Shown here: positions 37,463 to 46,174 of the stretch, in pieces
Layout: the number at the start of each line of letters is the position of its first letter
Position numbering within the stretch: the stretch's first letter is position 1
Origin: Candidimonas nitroreducens
GTDB taxonomy: Bacteria; Pseudomonadota; Gammaproteobacteria; Burkholderiales; Burkholderiaceae_B
Direction: 5' to 3'
Length of the DNA stretch: 64,000 bases
Assembly: GCF_002209565.1 (NCBI RefSeq)
Contig: NZ_NJIH01000016.1
Coordinates: 1-64,000, forward strand
Position numbers and translations under genes: made by a program
Notes under the pieces: model-generated
Database searches by the model: none
What the model was told of the DNA's origin: nothing
Seen by the model: the letters and a program-made list of their open reading frames with translations, nothing else

Positions 37463-38368
37463 CTATTTCGACAGCCCCCGCAGGCCGCGCTTTTCGAACC
37501 AGTGATGGGCGTAGGGGTTGTCGTTGTATGCTGCGATTTCGACGTAGCCTTTGCCGATGTACAGCGCGCGCGCCTCGGTGAGATTGCGGTTGGTGTCCAG
37601 CCGCAGGATATCCAGGCCGGCGTCGGCGGCGTGTTTTTCCAGGGCTTCGAGCAGGCGCCGGGCGATGCCTAGCCCGCGCGCCGCGGGGGCCACCCACATG
37701 CGCTTGATCTCGCCGAAGCCCGCCTCCATGATCTTGAGCGCGCCGCAGCCGACCGGCGTGCCGTCCAGCCTGGCGATGAGAAATAGGCCGGCCGGCGGGA
37801 CGAGCGTCTCGGGATCGGCGCTGGGGCCCAGGGTCGGGTCGAAGCTTTGTTCGAAGCGCTGCGACAGCTCGTCGAAGTACGCCTGCAGACAGGCCCGAGC
37901 TTCGGCGCCGGCGGGGTCGGCCGTTTCGAGCGTCACGGCGGATGCCCGCAAGAGGCGTTCCACTTCCGCCATCGCCGTCAGCAGACGTGTGCGTTGCGTA
38001 TCGCCCAGCGGGGCCAGCAGCCCCGCCGCCTGGGTTTTCGAGCGCCGGTCGAGCAGGCTCCATTCTTTTTTGCCTGCCGCCGTCAGGCCGACGCGGCGCA
38101 CGCGCCCGTCGCTGCGGTCGGGCCGGGTCGCCGCCAGGCCTTGTCTTTCCAGCTTGCGCAGCAGTCGGCTGAAGTAGCCGGAATCCAGGCCGAACCGTGC
38201 GCGCAGCTCGCGTACCGTCGCACCTCGCGCGCCGATCTCGAACAGCAGGCGCGCTTCCGCGAGCGGGCGCCCGCTGCCCAGGTAGTCGCGGTCGAGCACG
38301 CCTATCCGCTGCGTGACCGTGCGGTTGAAACGGCGTACCTGCTGCAGCTGCTCATGGTTCGTTTTCAT
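37463..38368 (-). CDS. MarR-GNAT fusion (bifunctional HTH regulator / N-acetyltransferase)
   Basis: Protein of 301 residues with two domains. Residues 1-145 are a MarR-type winged helix (ATVRELRARFGLDSGYFSRLLRKLERQG, wing PDRSDGRVRRVGLT). Residues 150-300 are a GNAT domain with the acetyl-CoA loop VAPAARGLGIARRLLEALEKHA. This fusion is a known family in Proteobacteria. The ligand or acetylated substrate is not known. Single gene, minus strand. Confidence 0.93.
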   Translation of the reverse strand: MKTNHEQLQQVRRFNRTVTQRIGVLDRDYLGSGRPLAEARLLFEIGARGATVRELRARFGLDSGYFSRLLRKLERQGLAATRPDRSDGRVRRVGLTAAGKKEWSLLDRRSKTQAAGLLAPLGDTQRTRLLTAMAEVERLLRASAVTLETADPAGAEARACLQAYFDELSQRFEQSFDPTLGPSADPETLVPPAGLFLIARLDGTPVGCGALKIMEAGFGEIKRMWVAPAARGLGIARRLLEALEKHAADAGLDILRLDTNRNLTEARALYIGKGYVEIAAYNDNPYAHHWFEKRGLRGLSK

Positions 38369-38469
38369 TATCTGACTTTAGTCAGATAGATTTACGTTGT
38401 CAATTCCGTGCTGCATATATGGGGTATGGCGGCGGGCTCGTGCCCGACTTGCCGCGCATGGCTCTGTCT

Positions 38470-39447
38470 TCAGTTGGTCGCCACGAAGCCGGATGCCTTT
38501 ACCCGCTTTTGCCATGTGGCGCGCTCGCTGGCGAGCTTCTTCGCGAAGTCTTCCGGCTGCTTGGCAGGAACTCCGTAGCCGAGGTTGCGCATCGTGGCGG
38601 CATACTTGGGGTTCGAAACAACTTTCTCGACTGCCGCACGCCATTGGGTCACGAGCTTGGCGGGAGTGCCGGACTTTATGAACAAGCCGACCCAGCCGCG
38701 CTCGTCCAGGTCGGGCAGGCCGACCTCGATTGCGGTAGGCACGCCGGGGAGCATGGGGTTGCGCTCTTTGGAGGTGATCAGCAGCGTGTGCAGTTTGCCT
38801 TGCTTTTGATAGGGAATGAGCAATTGTTCGGTGGTGACGAGCGTTGCGATCTGGCCTCCTATTACATCTATTACCGAGTTTGCCCCGCCCTTGTATGCAA
38901 TGGGGGTGTAGGAAATGTGCAATTGTTTGCCTAGTTCGACTCCGATGAATTGCTGTGGCGTGCCTACACCGGGAAAACCGAAGTTGCTTTTATCGGGGTG
39001 TGCGTTTGCCCAGTCCTTGTAGCCGGCCATCGTGGTCTCTTTCGTCGCCGGGCCTGTGGCAATTCCGAACCCGAATTCCGCAAGGCTGCCCAGCGCGACC
39101 AGATCCGTGAGGGGATCGTACTTGATGGCCTTGGTCACTAGCGGAGCCAGCGTGATCTGGCTCGATGGAATGACTTCGACGATCTGGCCAGAGGCGGGGG
39201 CAGCCAGCATGGAGTCGATGGCGATCATGCCGCCAGCGCCGGGACGGTTCTCGACAACAACCGTGGTGCCGCTGGACTGGCGCAATTGATCCGCGAAGGC
39301 CCGTGCCACGATGTCTACGGCTCCTCCCGCCGGGAACCCCACCAGAACCCTTATGGTATCTCTGGCCGCCGCCTGCGCCGTGACGGTGCCGGCGGCGGCC
39401 AGCAGCAGGCAGCCCAGCAGCCGCGTGATGGCGGGTATCGAGTGCAT
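38470..39447 (-). CDS. Bug-family tripartite tricarboxylate transporter receptor, no. 5
   Basis: Periplasmic receptor of 325 residues, preceded by AAGGAG. The signal peptide MHSIPAITRLLGCLLLAAAG is cleaved near TAQA-AARDT. Motifs: IRVLVGFPAGGAVDIVARAFA, VENRPGAGGMIAIDSMLAA, PIAYKGGANSVIDVIGGQ. It diverges a little from the others: the usual ARPDG(Y)T is replaced by APASGQIVEVIPSS. Lies 79 bp downstream of a sulfatase on the same strand, and probably shares its regulation. Confidence 0.94.
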   Translation of the reverse strand: MHSIPAITRLLGCLLLAAAGTVTAQAAARDTIRVLVGFPAGGAVDIVARAFADQLRQSSGTTVVVENRPGAGGMIAIDSMLAAPASGQIVEVIPSSQITLAPLVTKAIKYDPLTDLVALGSLAEFGFGIATGPATKETTMAGYKDWANAHPDKSNFGFPGVGTPQQFIGVELGKQLHISYTPIAYKGGANSVIDVIGGQIATLVTTEQLLIPYQKQGKLHTLLITSKERNPMLPGVPTAIEVGLPDLDERGWVGLFIKSGTPAKLVTQWRAAVEKVVSNPKYAATMRNLGYGVPAKQPEDFAKKLASERATWQKRVKASGFVATN

Positions 39448-39526
39448 GTTCAGTCTCCTTGATATGTTTTAAAAAAGTGGTGCCGGCGCATATACATCCC
39501 GAAGAAGGCGCCGTTCGGATGCCGCC

Positions 39527-41080
39527 TCAGGCCGAGCCGATAGGCTGCGGCAGGGGGTCGCGTATGTCTTGCGGGCGTGAGCGGATCATGTCGGTCAACT
39601 CTTCCCGGATCCCGCGGCAGGCGGGGTCGTCGTAGCGGTTTTCCATTTCGTGCGGATCCTGATCCAGCAGATATAGTTCGCCCGCGCCCGAGCCCAGCTC
39701 CAGTGTGAGCTTGGCGCTGCCGGTGCGCGCTACCCGCAGATCCAGCGCCACGCCGCAGCGGTTGGGCCCAAGCTGCCATTCGCCGTATGCGTGGCTGCGG
39801 CGGCCCGTCCCATCGAGCAGGGGGCGCAGGCTGGCACTGTGTGAGGCCGCGGCAATAGGCGTGCCGCTGTAGTCGCCGATGGTCGCGGCAAGATCTAGCG
39901 TGGACACCGGATCTTGCACGACTTTGCCGGCGGGAATGCCCGGGCCGCGCATCAGCAGGCCCACCCGCAGCAGCCCTTCGTAGAACATCGGCCCTTTGAG
40001 CACCAGGCCATGATCGCCGAGCCATTCGCCGTGGTCGGATGTGAATATGACTATGGTGTCCCGCGACAGATCCAGTTCGTCCAGCACGCTCAGGATGCGG
40101 CCTACGTTGTGGTCGATCAGCGAGATCATGCCGTAGTAGTTGGCGATCAGGTGGCGCAATTGCTGATCCGACTGGGGGGCGATTCGGGAATATTCCTGGC
40201 GCACGCGTTTCATTTCACCGGAGATCGCCGGCGAAGACTCGCTTGCCGCGCGGTGCCACCAGGGGCGCTTGTCGAAATCCAGCGTGCGGTGCGCGGGCAG
40301 TCGGATGCTTTCCGGAGGATGCAGCAGGCTCCATGGCAGCGGGGCGTCGAAAGGGTGATGCGGGTCGGGAAAGGAAACCCAGGCGCAGAAGGGCTTGGCG
40401 CCGCCGCGTTTGTGGTCTCGCAGGAACTCCACCGTGCGGTCGCCGATCCAGCTGGAGTTGTGCCATGCGGGGGGCAGTACCGAATGGTGGGTCTGCGCCG
40501 CTCCGCCGTCGTCGCCGCCACGCCTTTTGTACAGCTCGTCTTTCAGGTCGCCCAGGCCGTCGGCGTGATACCACCGTTCGTAGCTGCGGCCGCGCGGCGG
40601 CCGCTCGGGCAGCCAGTAGTTGTGCCCCATCAGTGTCATCTCGACGCGGTCGAAGCCCATATACGGGCCGTTCCAGTTGTCGCCATATAGCGCGGAGCCG
40701 GCGACATTCTCGGGCCGGGTGGTGGGCTCGTGGGTGAAGTAGGTCGAAAAATGCGCCTTGCCTATGAATGCCGTCGAGTATCCGGCGCGGCCCAGAGTGC
40801 CGGCGAAGCCGCGATCTGCGATGTCTTCGTCCAGATCGATGCCGTTGTCATGTACGCCATGGGTCAGCGGCAGTAGACCAGTGAGTAGGGAGGCGCGCGC
40901 CGGCTGGCAGACGACATTGGGCGTGATGCACGCCGAGAACCGCGTTCCCTGGCCGGCGAGCAGGTCGAGATGGGGCGTGCGCACCGTAGAACCTTCGAAG
41001 CCATATGCGTCGCCGCGATGCTGGTCGCTGGTGATCAGCAGAATATTAGGCCTGTGTGTGGGAGTGACTGTATCGACCAC
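39527..41080 (-). CDS. Type I sulfatase (formylglycine-dependent), arylsulfatase / choline-sulfatase-like
   Basis: Hydrolyses a sulfate (or phosphonate) ester. The start chosen is a GTG with GAGGA five bases upstream (517 residues); an ATG at 41209 would add 43 residues of low-complexity sequence with no ribosome site. Motifs: metal-binding PNILLITSDQHRGD (Asp near 19), the C-x-P-x-R modification site as C58-Q-P-A-R with the following ASLLTG, and later FTSDHGEWLGDHG. No signal peptide is evident, so it is likely cytosolic. A Bug receptor gene follows. Regulated by the divergent MarR through two palindromes. Confidence 0.93.
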   Translation of the reverse strand: MVDTVTPTHRPNILLITSDQHRGDAYGFEGSTVRTPHLDLLAGQGTRFSACITPNVVCQPARASLLTGLLPLTHGVHDNGIDLDEDIADRGFAGTLGRAGYSTAFIGKAHFSTYFTHEPTTRPENVAGSALYGDNWNGPYMGFDRVEMTLMGHNYWLPERPPRGRSYERWYHADGLGDLKDELYKRRGGDDGGAAQTHHSVLPPAWHNSSWIGDRTVEFLRDHKRGGAKPFCAWVSFPDPHHPFDAPLPWSLLHPPESIRLPAHRTLDFDKRPWWHRAASESSPAISGEMKRVRQEYSRIAPQSDQQLRHLIANYYGMISLIDHNVGRILSVLDELDLSRDTIVIFTSDHGEWLGDHGLVLKGPMFYEGLLRVGLLMRGPGIPAGKVVQDPVSTLDLAATIGDYSGTPIAAASHSASLRPLLDGTGRRSHAYGEWQLGPNRCGVALDLRVARTGSAKLTLELGSGAGELYLLDQDPHEMENRYDDPACRGIREELTDMIRSRPQDIRDPLPQPIGSA

Positions 41081-41217
41081 GGGTTCCTCGATGTGTAAAC
41101 CATATCGGCCCTGTCTGGCGTCGGGGCCGGCCTGGGCGGACGGTGTGATCCATTTCGCGCCCGGGAGAGTCGGCGTACCGCAGGCATGATGTGGATCCTG
41201 GGTTTTCATTGTACGCC

Positions 41218-41241
41218 ATTTTGTTTACTAGTAAACAAAAT
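41218..41241. promoter_or_regulatory. MarR operator 1, perfect 24-bp palindrome
   Basis: Left arm ATTTTGTTTACT and its exact complement AGTAAACAAAAT, centred on CTAG. It touches the -10 box of the sulfatase promoter. Confidence 0.8.
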
Positions 41242-41268
41242 AGTATTGAATATTTGTTCACTAGTAAA
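41240..41268 (-). promoter_or_regulatory. Sulfatase promoter
   Basis: On the minus strand, -35 TTTACT (41263-41268) and -10 TACTAT (41240-41245) are exactly 17 bp apart. The -35 lies inside operator 2 and the -10 abuts operator 1, so a bound MarR would cover both. Confidence 0.6.
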
Positions 41269-41269
41269 C
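41256..41269. promoter_or_regulatory. MarR operator 2
   Basis: GTTCACTAGTAAAC, the same core as operator 1 with one mismatch in symmetry. The centres of the two operators are 33 bp apart, about three helical turns, so two dimers would bind one face of DNA. Confidence 0.75.
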
Positions 41270-41325
41270 GGAATATATGATTGGCAGATCGAGCCGCGAC
41301 GGCAGCATATCGCCGCGCCCGCGTC

Positions 41326-41353
41326 GCACACGCGTGTGCCGAACGCCTATAAT
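41326..41353 (+). promoter_or_regulatory. marR promoter candidate with 14-bp palindrome
   Basis: A perfect -10 TATAAT (41348-41353) ends six bases before the marR ATG, so the message may be leaderless or nearly so. A GC palindrome GCACACGCGTGTGC (41326-41339) covers the -35 position. No good -35 sequence is seen, so activity is uncertain. Confidence 0.4.
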
Positions 41354-41359
41354 CCGTGC

Positions 41360-41866
41360 ATGCACAAGACCTCTGCGCGTGCCGCTCCGGCAGGTGATCC
41401 ACTACTCGATTTCGAAGACGCCGACCTCATGCCGGTCGAACGGTTCGTCACGTTCAAGGTCAATCAGCTCTCGACCGCCTTCGAGCGCCAGTGGACCCGC
41501 ATCATGCGTGAAAAGGCCGGGGTCAGCCTCAGCCAGTGGCGTGTCCTGGTCATGCTGCAGGCCGGCCCGGCGACGTTTTCGCGGCTGGTCGAGGCCACGG
41601 GCATGAACAAGGCCCTGATGAGCCGCTCGATCTCTGAGCTGGAAGCCAAGCGCATGCTGACCGTCAGCGCGACCCCCGATGACGCCCGCAGCATCACGCT
41701 GACTTTGGCCGCCAAGGGCAGGAAACTGCTGCAGGAAGTGCAGCCCTTGGCGCTGGCGCGGCAGAGGCATCTGCTTTCGGCGCTGTCCGCGAGCGAGCGG
41801 CGCACGTTCTATGCGGCGCTGGACAAGCTGGCCCGCGCGGCTGCCGAGTGCGAGGGATGGCGCTAG
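41360..41866 (+). CDS. MarR-family regulator of the sulfatase/Bug module
   Basis: Winged-HTH regulator of 168 residues. Core: FERQWTRIMREKAGVSLSQWRVLVML, recognition helix ATGMNKALMSRSISELEAKR (about 77-96), wing ATPDDARSITLTLAAKG. The ATG at 41360 has no ribosome site and a later ATG at 41429 (MPVERFVTFK) remains possible. It is divergent from the sulfatase and Bug genes with twin palindromes between them; the operator geometry fits a MarR dimer pair. Confidence 0.92.
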   Translation: MHKTSARAAPAGDPLLDFEDADLMPVERFVTFKVNQLSTAFERQWTRIMREKAGVSLSQWRVLVMLQAGPATFSRLVEATGMNKALMSRSISELEAKRMLTVSATPDDARSITLTLAAKGRKLLQEVQPLALARQRHLLSALSASERRTFYAALDKLARAAAECEGWR

Positions 41867-41969
41867 CGCGTGTAGCGCCGCACGTAATGCGCGCTTGCGT
41901 GCGGCTGGCGGGGTAGCTCGGCAGATATAATCCTAGCCGGTATCGACGCTCAACCTTCCGGCGCAGACG

Positions 41970-43154
41970 ATGAATACTAAGACCTCGATCAGGAAATACG
42001 ACGTAGCGATCATCGGCGGCGGCATTATCGGATCTTCCGTCGCCTACTTTCTGCTGCAGGAAGCGCCGCATCTGGCGGTATGCGTGGTGGAGCCGGACTC
42101 GACCTATGAGTTTGCCTCCGCCTTGCGCTCGTCGGGCGGCTGCCGCGTGCAGTTCACGGGCGAGGAAAACATTGCGATGTCTTTGTTCAGCCTCGATTTC
42201 ATCCGCCATTTCGATCAGCGCATGTCGACCGCCAAGCAGCCCGCCTACGCCGATTGGGTGGAGGGCGGCTATCTCTTCATCGTGCCGCCGGAAAACGCGG
42301 CCCAGCTGGAAAAGACAGCATCCCTGCAGCAGGCGCAGGGATGCACGCTGGATCTGCTGTCGCCAGCGGAACTCAAGAGCCGGTTCCCCGCCATGTATGT
42401 CGATGACCTCGGGGCGGGCGTCCACACGCCGCATGACGGCTGGTGCGACCCGAATGGCTTGCTGTGGGGCTTCCGGCGCAAGGCGGTGGAGCTCGGCGCC
42501 GTTTATATCGCGGCGCGGGTGGTGGGTGCGCAGTGCGACGCCGCCAAGGTGCTTGCGATCCAGCTGGATACGGGCGAAAGCGTGTCCGCCGAAGCCTACG
42601 TCAATGCGGCTGGCGCCTGGTCGGGAGACCTCGCCGGCTTGTTCGGCATGCGCCTGCCGATTTCACCCTTGCGCCGGTTCGAACACTATTTCACTCCCGG
42701 CAGCCATGTCGGGCATCTGCCTTATGTCAAGGATATGTCGCGCCTGGCTTTTCGCTCGGAGGGCCAGGGTTATTCGGGCGGCCTGGTCGACGGCAGCGCG
42801 GTGCGCGGCTACAACTTCGAGGTCGACCACGATTATTTCGAGAATGTCGTCTGGCCGGCCGTGGCGCATCGCTTTCCCGCCTTCGAGGCGGCGAAATGCC
42901 ACCGTACCTGGTCGGGGTTGTACGAAGTGAATGAACTCGACGGCAATCCGGTGATAGGCGCCTGGAATTCAGGCCTGCCCAATCTATATACGGTGGCGGG
43001 CTTTTCGGGGCATGGCATGATGCATGCCCCCGCCGCGGGGCGCGGCATGGCCGAACTCATCGTGCATGGCCGCTACCAGACCATAGACCTGGCGCGGCTG
43101 GGCTACGAGCGCGTCGAGCGCAACCAGCCCTATCCCGAACTCGGTATTCTTTGA
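41970..43154 (+). CDS. FAD-dependent oxidoreductase, DAO family (sarcosine/glycine oxidase-like)
   Basis: Flavoprotein of 394 residues. The dinucleotide-binding motif VAIIGGGIIGSSVAYFL starts at residue 12, with ALRSSGGCRVQF as the FAD-covalent/pyrophosphate region, AYVNAAGAWSGDLA (about 209-222) and the C-terminal VAGFSGHGMMHAPAAGRGMAELI. These are features of the D-amino-acid-oxidase / sarcosine-oxidase-beta family. The actual amine or amino-acid substrate is unknown. Cytosolic, stand-alone, ends 92 bp before the convergent carbonic anhydrase. Confidence 0.92.
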   Translation: MNTKTSIRKYDVAIIGGGIIGSSVAYFLLQEAPHLAVCVVEPDSTYEFASALRSSGGCRVQFTGEENIAMSLFSLDFIRHFDQRMSTAKQPAYADWVEGGYLFIVPPENAAQLEKTASLQQAQGCTLDLLSPAELKSRFPAMYVDDLGAGVHTPHDGWCDPNGLLWGFRRKAVELGAVYIAARVVGAQCDAAKVLAIQLDTGESVSAEAYVNAAGAWSGDLAGLFGMRLPISPLRRFEHYFTPGSHVGHLPYVKDMSRLAFRSEGQGYSGGLVDGSAVRGYNFEVDHDYFENVVWPAVAHRFPAFEAAKCHRTWSGLYEVNELDGNPVIGAWNSGLPNLYTVAGFSGHGMMHAPAAGRGMAELIVHGRYQTIDLARLGYERVERNQPYPELGIL

Positions 43155-43246
43155 CGGCCGCGGCCCGAACCCTGCCTTGCCTGGTGTGGACAGGCCCCGG
43201 GCGGGCAGGGCCTGTGTCGTAGCGCGGCAATCAAGCTTCGGAGCAA

Positions 43247-43882
43247 TCAGGCTTCGGTGTAGGGCTTGAAGTCGCCGCCGCTCTCGGGGCGCAGGAACAA
43301 TACGCCGGTGGCGATGCCGAAGTAGGCGCCATGCAGCTGCAGCAGGCCTTTTTCGACCCGTTGACGCACGGCGGGGAAGGTCATCAGGTTCTTCAGGCTG
43401 TGTTCCACCACCGCCCATTCCAGCTGGCGTATCCAGCCGGCGCGGTCGCCCTGCGGCGGCCCCAGGCGTTCGGCCACGGGGGCGATCTGCGACATCCACT
43501 TGCCGATGAAGTCGCGCTTGGTGAGCGGCGCCGCCTTGTTGGCAAAGGCCGCCACGCCGCCACAGCTGGCGTGCCCCATTACCACGATATGCTTGACTTC
43601 CAGCGCATTGACGCCGAACTCGATGGCCGCGCTGGTGCCGTGATAAGACTCTTCGACATCCGATTCGCAAGGCGGAACCAGGTTGGCGATATTGCGCACC
43701 ACGAACATCTCGCCCGGGCCCGCGTCGAAGATGGTTTCGGGCGCCACGCGCGAGTCGCCGCAGCCTATGAGCATGACCTCCGGGTGCTGCCCTTTGGCCA
43801 GTTCTTCGTATCGTTCCCGCTCGTGCGCCAGCCTGCCGTTAAGAAAGGATTTATAGCCGTCGATTAATCTTTGCGGGAACAT
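43247..43882 (-). CDS. Beta-class carbonic anhydrase
   Basis: Zinc enzyme interconverting CO2 and bicarbonate; 211 residues, cytosolic. Zinc ligands C41 (GCGDSR, with the D43-R45 dyad), H104 and C107 (MGHASCGGV) are all present. The FVVRNIANLVPP and GTSAAIEFGVNALEVKHIVVMGH stretches are typical of the family. Stand-alone gene, promoter expected in the 312-bp gap to the divergent esterase gene. Confidence 0.96.
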   Translation of the reverse strand: MFPQRLIDGYKSFLNGRLAHERERYEELAKGQHPEVMLIGCGDSRVAPETIFDAGPGEMFVVRNIANLVPPCESDVEESYHGTSAAIEFGVNALEVKHIVVMGHASCGGVAAFANKAAPLTKRDFIGKWMSQIAPVAERLGPPQGDRAGWIRQLEWAVVEHSLKNLMTFPAVRQRVEKGLLQLHGAYFGIATGVLFLRPESGGDFKPYTEA

Positions 43883-44194
43883 GAAATCTGCCTGAAGTGG
43901 TTTGTAACGACAATGATTTTAGTCCACGTCTCGCACCGGTCGTATTTTGTAGGTTTCGACGTTGCTGCATCAGGTGGCGGCGGTGTTGCCCGCGCAGACG
44001 TGCATGGATGCATGCTGCGCATCGATTTTTGGGGCTATGAATGTCGGCCTCGAGCGTCCGCGGCCGGCTGGCGCTACTATGGCGGGACGCCGGCCGCCCT
44101 CTACCGCGGACAGGCCTCGGGCGGGCGCCTGGCGCATTCCTGGCAGGCGCATGAATGCCGAGCCATTTCTTTTCCGATTCCGGGAGAATCTTCC
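43883..44194. other. Intergenic gap, nothing recognised
   Basis: 312 bp between divergent carbonic anhydrase and secreted hydrolase genes. A plus-strand open frame runs through it in frame with the hydrolase, but the hydrolase signal peptide and GGGAGA ribosome site mark a start at 44195, so the upstream part is read as non-coding. It should contain both promoters. Confidence 0.4.
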
Positions 44195-45280
44195 ATGTCT
44201 ATGCGTCTGTGGGCCGGTGCGCTGGGGGCCGCCGCGATGGCGGCGTGTGTCGTGGCGGGCGGCGCGCGTGCCGCCGACAAGCCGGCCGTCAAGGGCCAGA
44301 GGGCGGCGGTCAAGCATGTTGCCGACCAGCGCTTATTGGTCGCGACGCCGCAGGGCAGGGGCATGCTGGCAATTTATGCGGATCGTTCGCTGGCCGCGCC
44401 GGCACCCGGGGTGAAGCGCGTGCTGCTGGTCGTTCATGGCACCCTGCGCAATGCCGACACTTATTTCTCCGACGGCAGGAAGGCGCAGCAGGCGGCCGGC
44501 ACGGCGGGCGCCGGCACCTTGGTGGCCGCGCCCCAGTTCCTGACCCGTACCGATGTCCAGGCCTTTGGCCTGGCCGCCGACACGCTCATATGGACGCGCA
44601 ACGGCTGGAAGGACGGGGCGCCGGCCGTCGCGCCCGCGCCCATCAGCTCGTTTGCCGCTCTGGATGCCTTGCTGGAACATTTTGCCGATCGCAAGCTGTA
44701 TCCGGCCTTGGTCGAGGTGGTGCTGGCCGGCCATTCGGCGGGCGCCCAGGTGGTGCAGCGCTACGCGGTGGCGGGCCGGGGGGAAGCGGCGCTGCGGCGT
44801 GCCGGAATACATGTGCGCTATGTGGTGGCCAATCCTTCCAGCTATTTGTATTTCAGCGATGCAAGGCCGTCGGCGGACGGCTCGTTCCGGCCCGCGGACG
44901 CGGCCGCCTGTCCCAAGGCCGTCAAGTGGAAGTATGGCCTGGAGGATGCGCCGCCCTATGTGCAGCGGGAAGGCAGCGCGGGGCTGGAAGCCCGCTATGC
45001 GCGGCGCGACGTGGTGTACCTGCTGGGCATGGCCGATACCAATCCGTACACGCATTTCATAGACCGGTCTTGCGCGGGCATGGCGCAAGGGCCGTATCGG
45101 CTGGCCCGCGGGCTGGCGTATTTCAGCTATATGCAGCAGCGCCATCCGTCGGGCCTGGAACAGACTCTGGTGGAAGTGCCCGGCGTCGGCCATAATGGCC
45201 AGGGCATGTTCACTTCGGCCTGCGGCCTGGCGGTACTGTTCGGCACACCCGTTCCCGCCACCTGCCCCCGCAAGCCCTGA
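44195..45280 (+). CDS. Secreted alpha/beta hydrolase (esterase/PHB-depolymerase-like)
   Basis: Predicted periplasmic hydrolase of 361 residues. Start supported by CGGGAGA seven bases upstream. Signal peptide: MSMRLWAGALGAAAMAACVVAGGARA cut before ADKPA. Catalytic motifs: oxyanion HGTLRNADTYF, nucleophile GHSAGAQVV (Ser near residue 192), C-terminal His in VPGVGHNGQGMF. Four cysteines in the mature part could form disulfides. Substrate is unclear. It precedes the convergent phn-type transporter by 45 bp. Confidence 0.85.
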   Translation: MSMRLWAGALGAAAMAACVVAGGARAADKPAVKGQRAAVKHVADQRLLVATPQGRGMLAIYADRSLAAPAPGVKRVLLVVHGTLRNADTYFSDGRKAQQAAGTAGAGTLVAAPQFLTRTDVQAFGLAADTLIWTRNGWKDGAPAVAPAPISSFAALDALLEHFADRKLYPALVEVVLAGHSAGAQVVQRYAVAGRGEAALRRAGIHVRYVVANPSSYLYFSDARPSADGSFRPADAAACPKAVKWKYGLEDAPPYVQREGSAGLEARYARRDVVYLLGMADTNPYTHFIDRSCAGMAQGPYRLARGLAYFSYMQQRHPSGLEQTLVEVPGVGHNGQGMFTSACGLAVLFGTPVPATCPRKP

Positions 45281-45325
45281 AGCAGCATGCGCCGCGAGAC
45301 GGCGCCTTGCAAGGGCCGGGGCTTT

Positions 45326-46174
45326 TCAGATCATTTTCTTGCGGATGATGTTGACGGCGATTTCGGCGAACACCACCACGGCGAAGATCATCAGCAGTAT
45401 CAGGGCGACGCGATCCCACTGGAAGAAGTCCATGGAGTTCTGCAGCGCCACGCCGATGCCGCCGGCGCCGACCAGGCCCAGCACCGCGGATTCGCGCACG
45501 TTGATGTCCCAGCGCAGCAGCGCAATGGACCAGAAGGCGGGCTTGACCTGCGGCCAGTAGCCCTTGAGCAGCACACTGGTACGGGGTGCGCCTACGGCCT
45601 GCAGCGCCTCGATGGGCCCGGGCTGGCATTCTTCCAGCGACTGCGCCAGCAGCTTGCCGACGAAGCCTATCGAGCGGAAGGCGATCGCGAAGGTGCCGGC
45701 CAGCGGGCCGGGGCCGAAGAAGGCCACGAACAGCAGCGCCCACACCAGCGAGTTGACCGAGCGCGAAGTCACCAGTATGACGTGCGCCAGCCAGTTCAGC
45801 GCCGGCACCGGGGTGACGTTGCGCGCGCCCAGCAGACCCACGGGCAGCGCCATTACCAGGGTGATCAAGGTGCCCAGCGACGCGATATTGATGGTCTCGA
45901 GCATGGCGCGGCCCGCCCCGCGCTGGAATTCCGCGAAATCTATGGGCCACATGCGCGTGAGCATGTCCGCCATCTGTTGCGGGGCGTCGGTCAGGAATTC
46001 CGGGATGATGTCGACCGTGCGCAGGGCGGCGACGGTGGCCAGCACGATGAACAGGAATACGCCGAAGCGCGCCAGGCGCTGCGCCGGCGTGAAGCGCGCC
46101 CATTCGCGGCGCACGGCGCCGCCCGCCACGGTCGGTTCGGCCAGCATGGCCCGTGGTGTTTGCCCGGGCCTCAT
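45326..46174 (-). CDS. phnE: Phosphonate-type ABC transporter permease 2 (PhnE-like)
   Basis: Inner-membrane permease of 282 residues. The start overlaps the stop of the first permease as ATGA (46171-46174). About six hydrophobic segments; the ABC-permease EAA loop reads EALQAVGAPRTSVLLKGYWPQV, and GIGVALQNSMDFFQWDRVALI is near the C-terminus. PhnE proteins move phosphonates or phosphite. Confidence 0.93.
   Translation of the reverse strand: MRPGQTPRAMLAEPTVAGGAVRREWARFTPAQRLARFGVFLFIVLATVAALRTVDIIPEFLTDAPQQMADMLTRMWPIDFAEFQRGAGRAMLETINIASLGTLITLVMALPVGLLGARNVTPVPALNWLAHVILVTSRSVNSLVWALLFVAFFGPGPLAGTFAIAFRSIGFVGKLLAQSLEECQPGPIEALQAVGAPRTSVLLKGYWPQVKPAFWSIALLRWDINVRESAVLGLVGAGGIGVALQNSMDFFQWDRVALILLMIFAVVVFAEIAVNIIRKKMI

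Noticed and set aside
43871..44194. An N-terminal extension of the secreted hydrolase
   Set aside because: It would place a signal peptide 108 residues inside the protein. The GGGAGA site marks the start at 44195.
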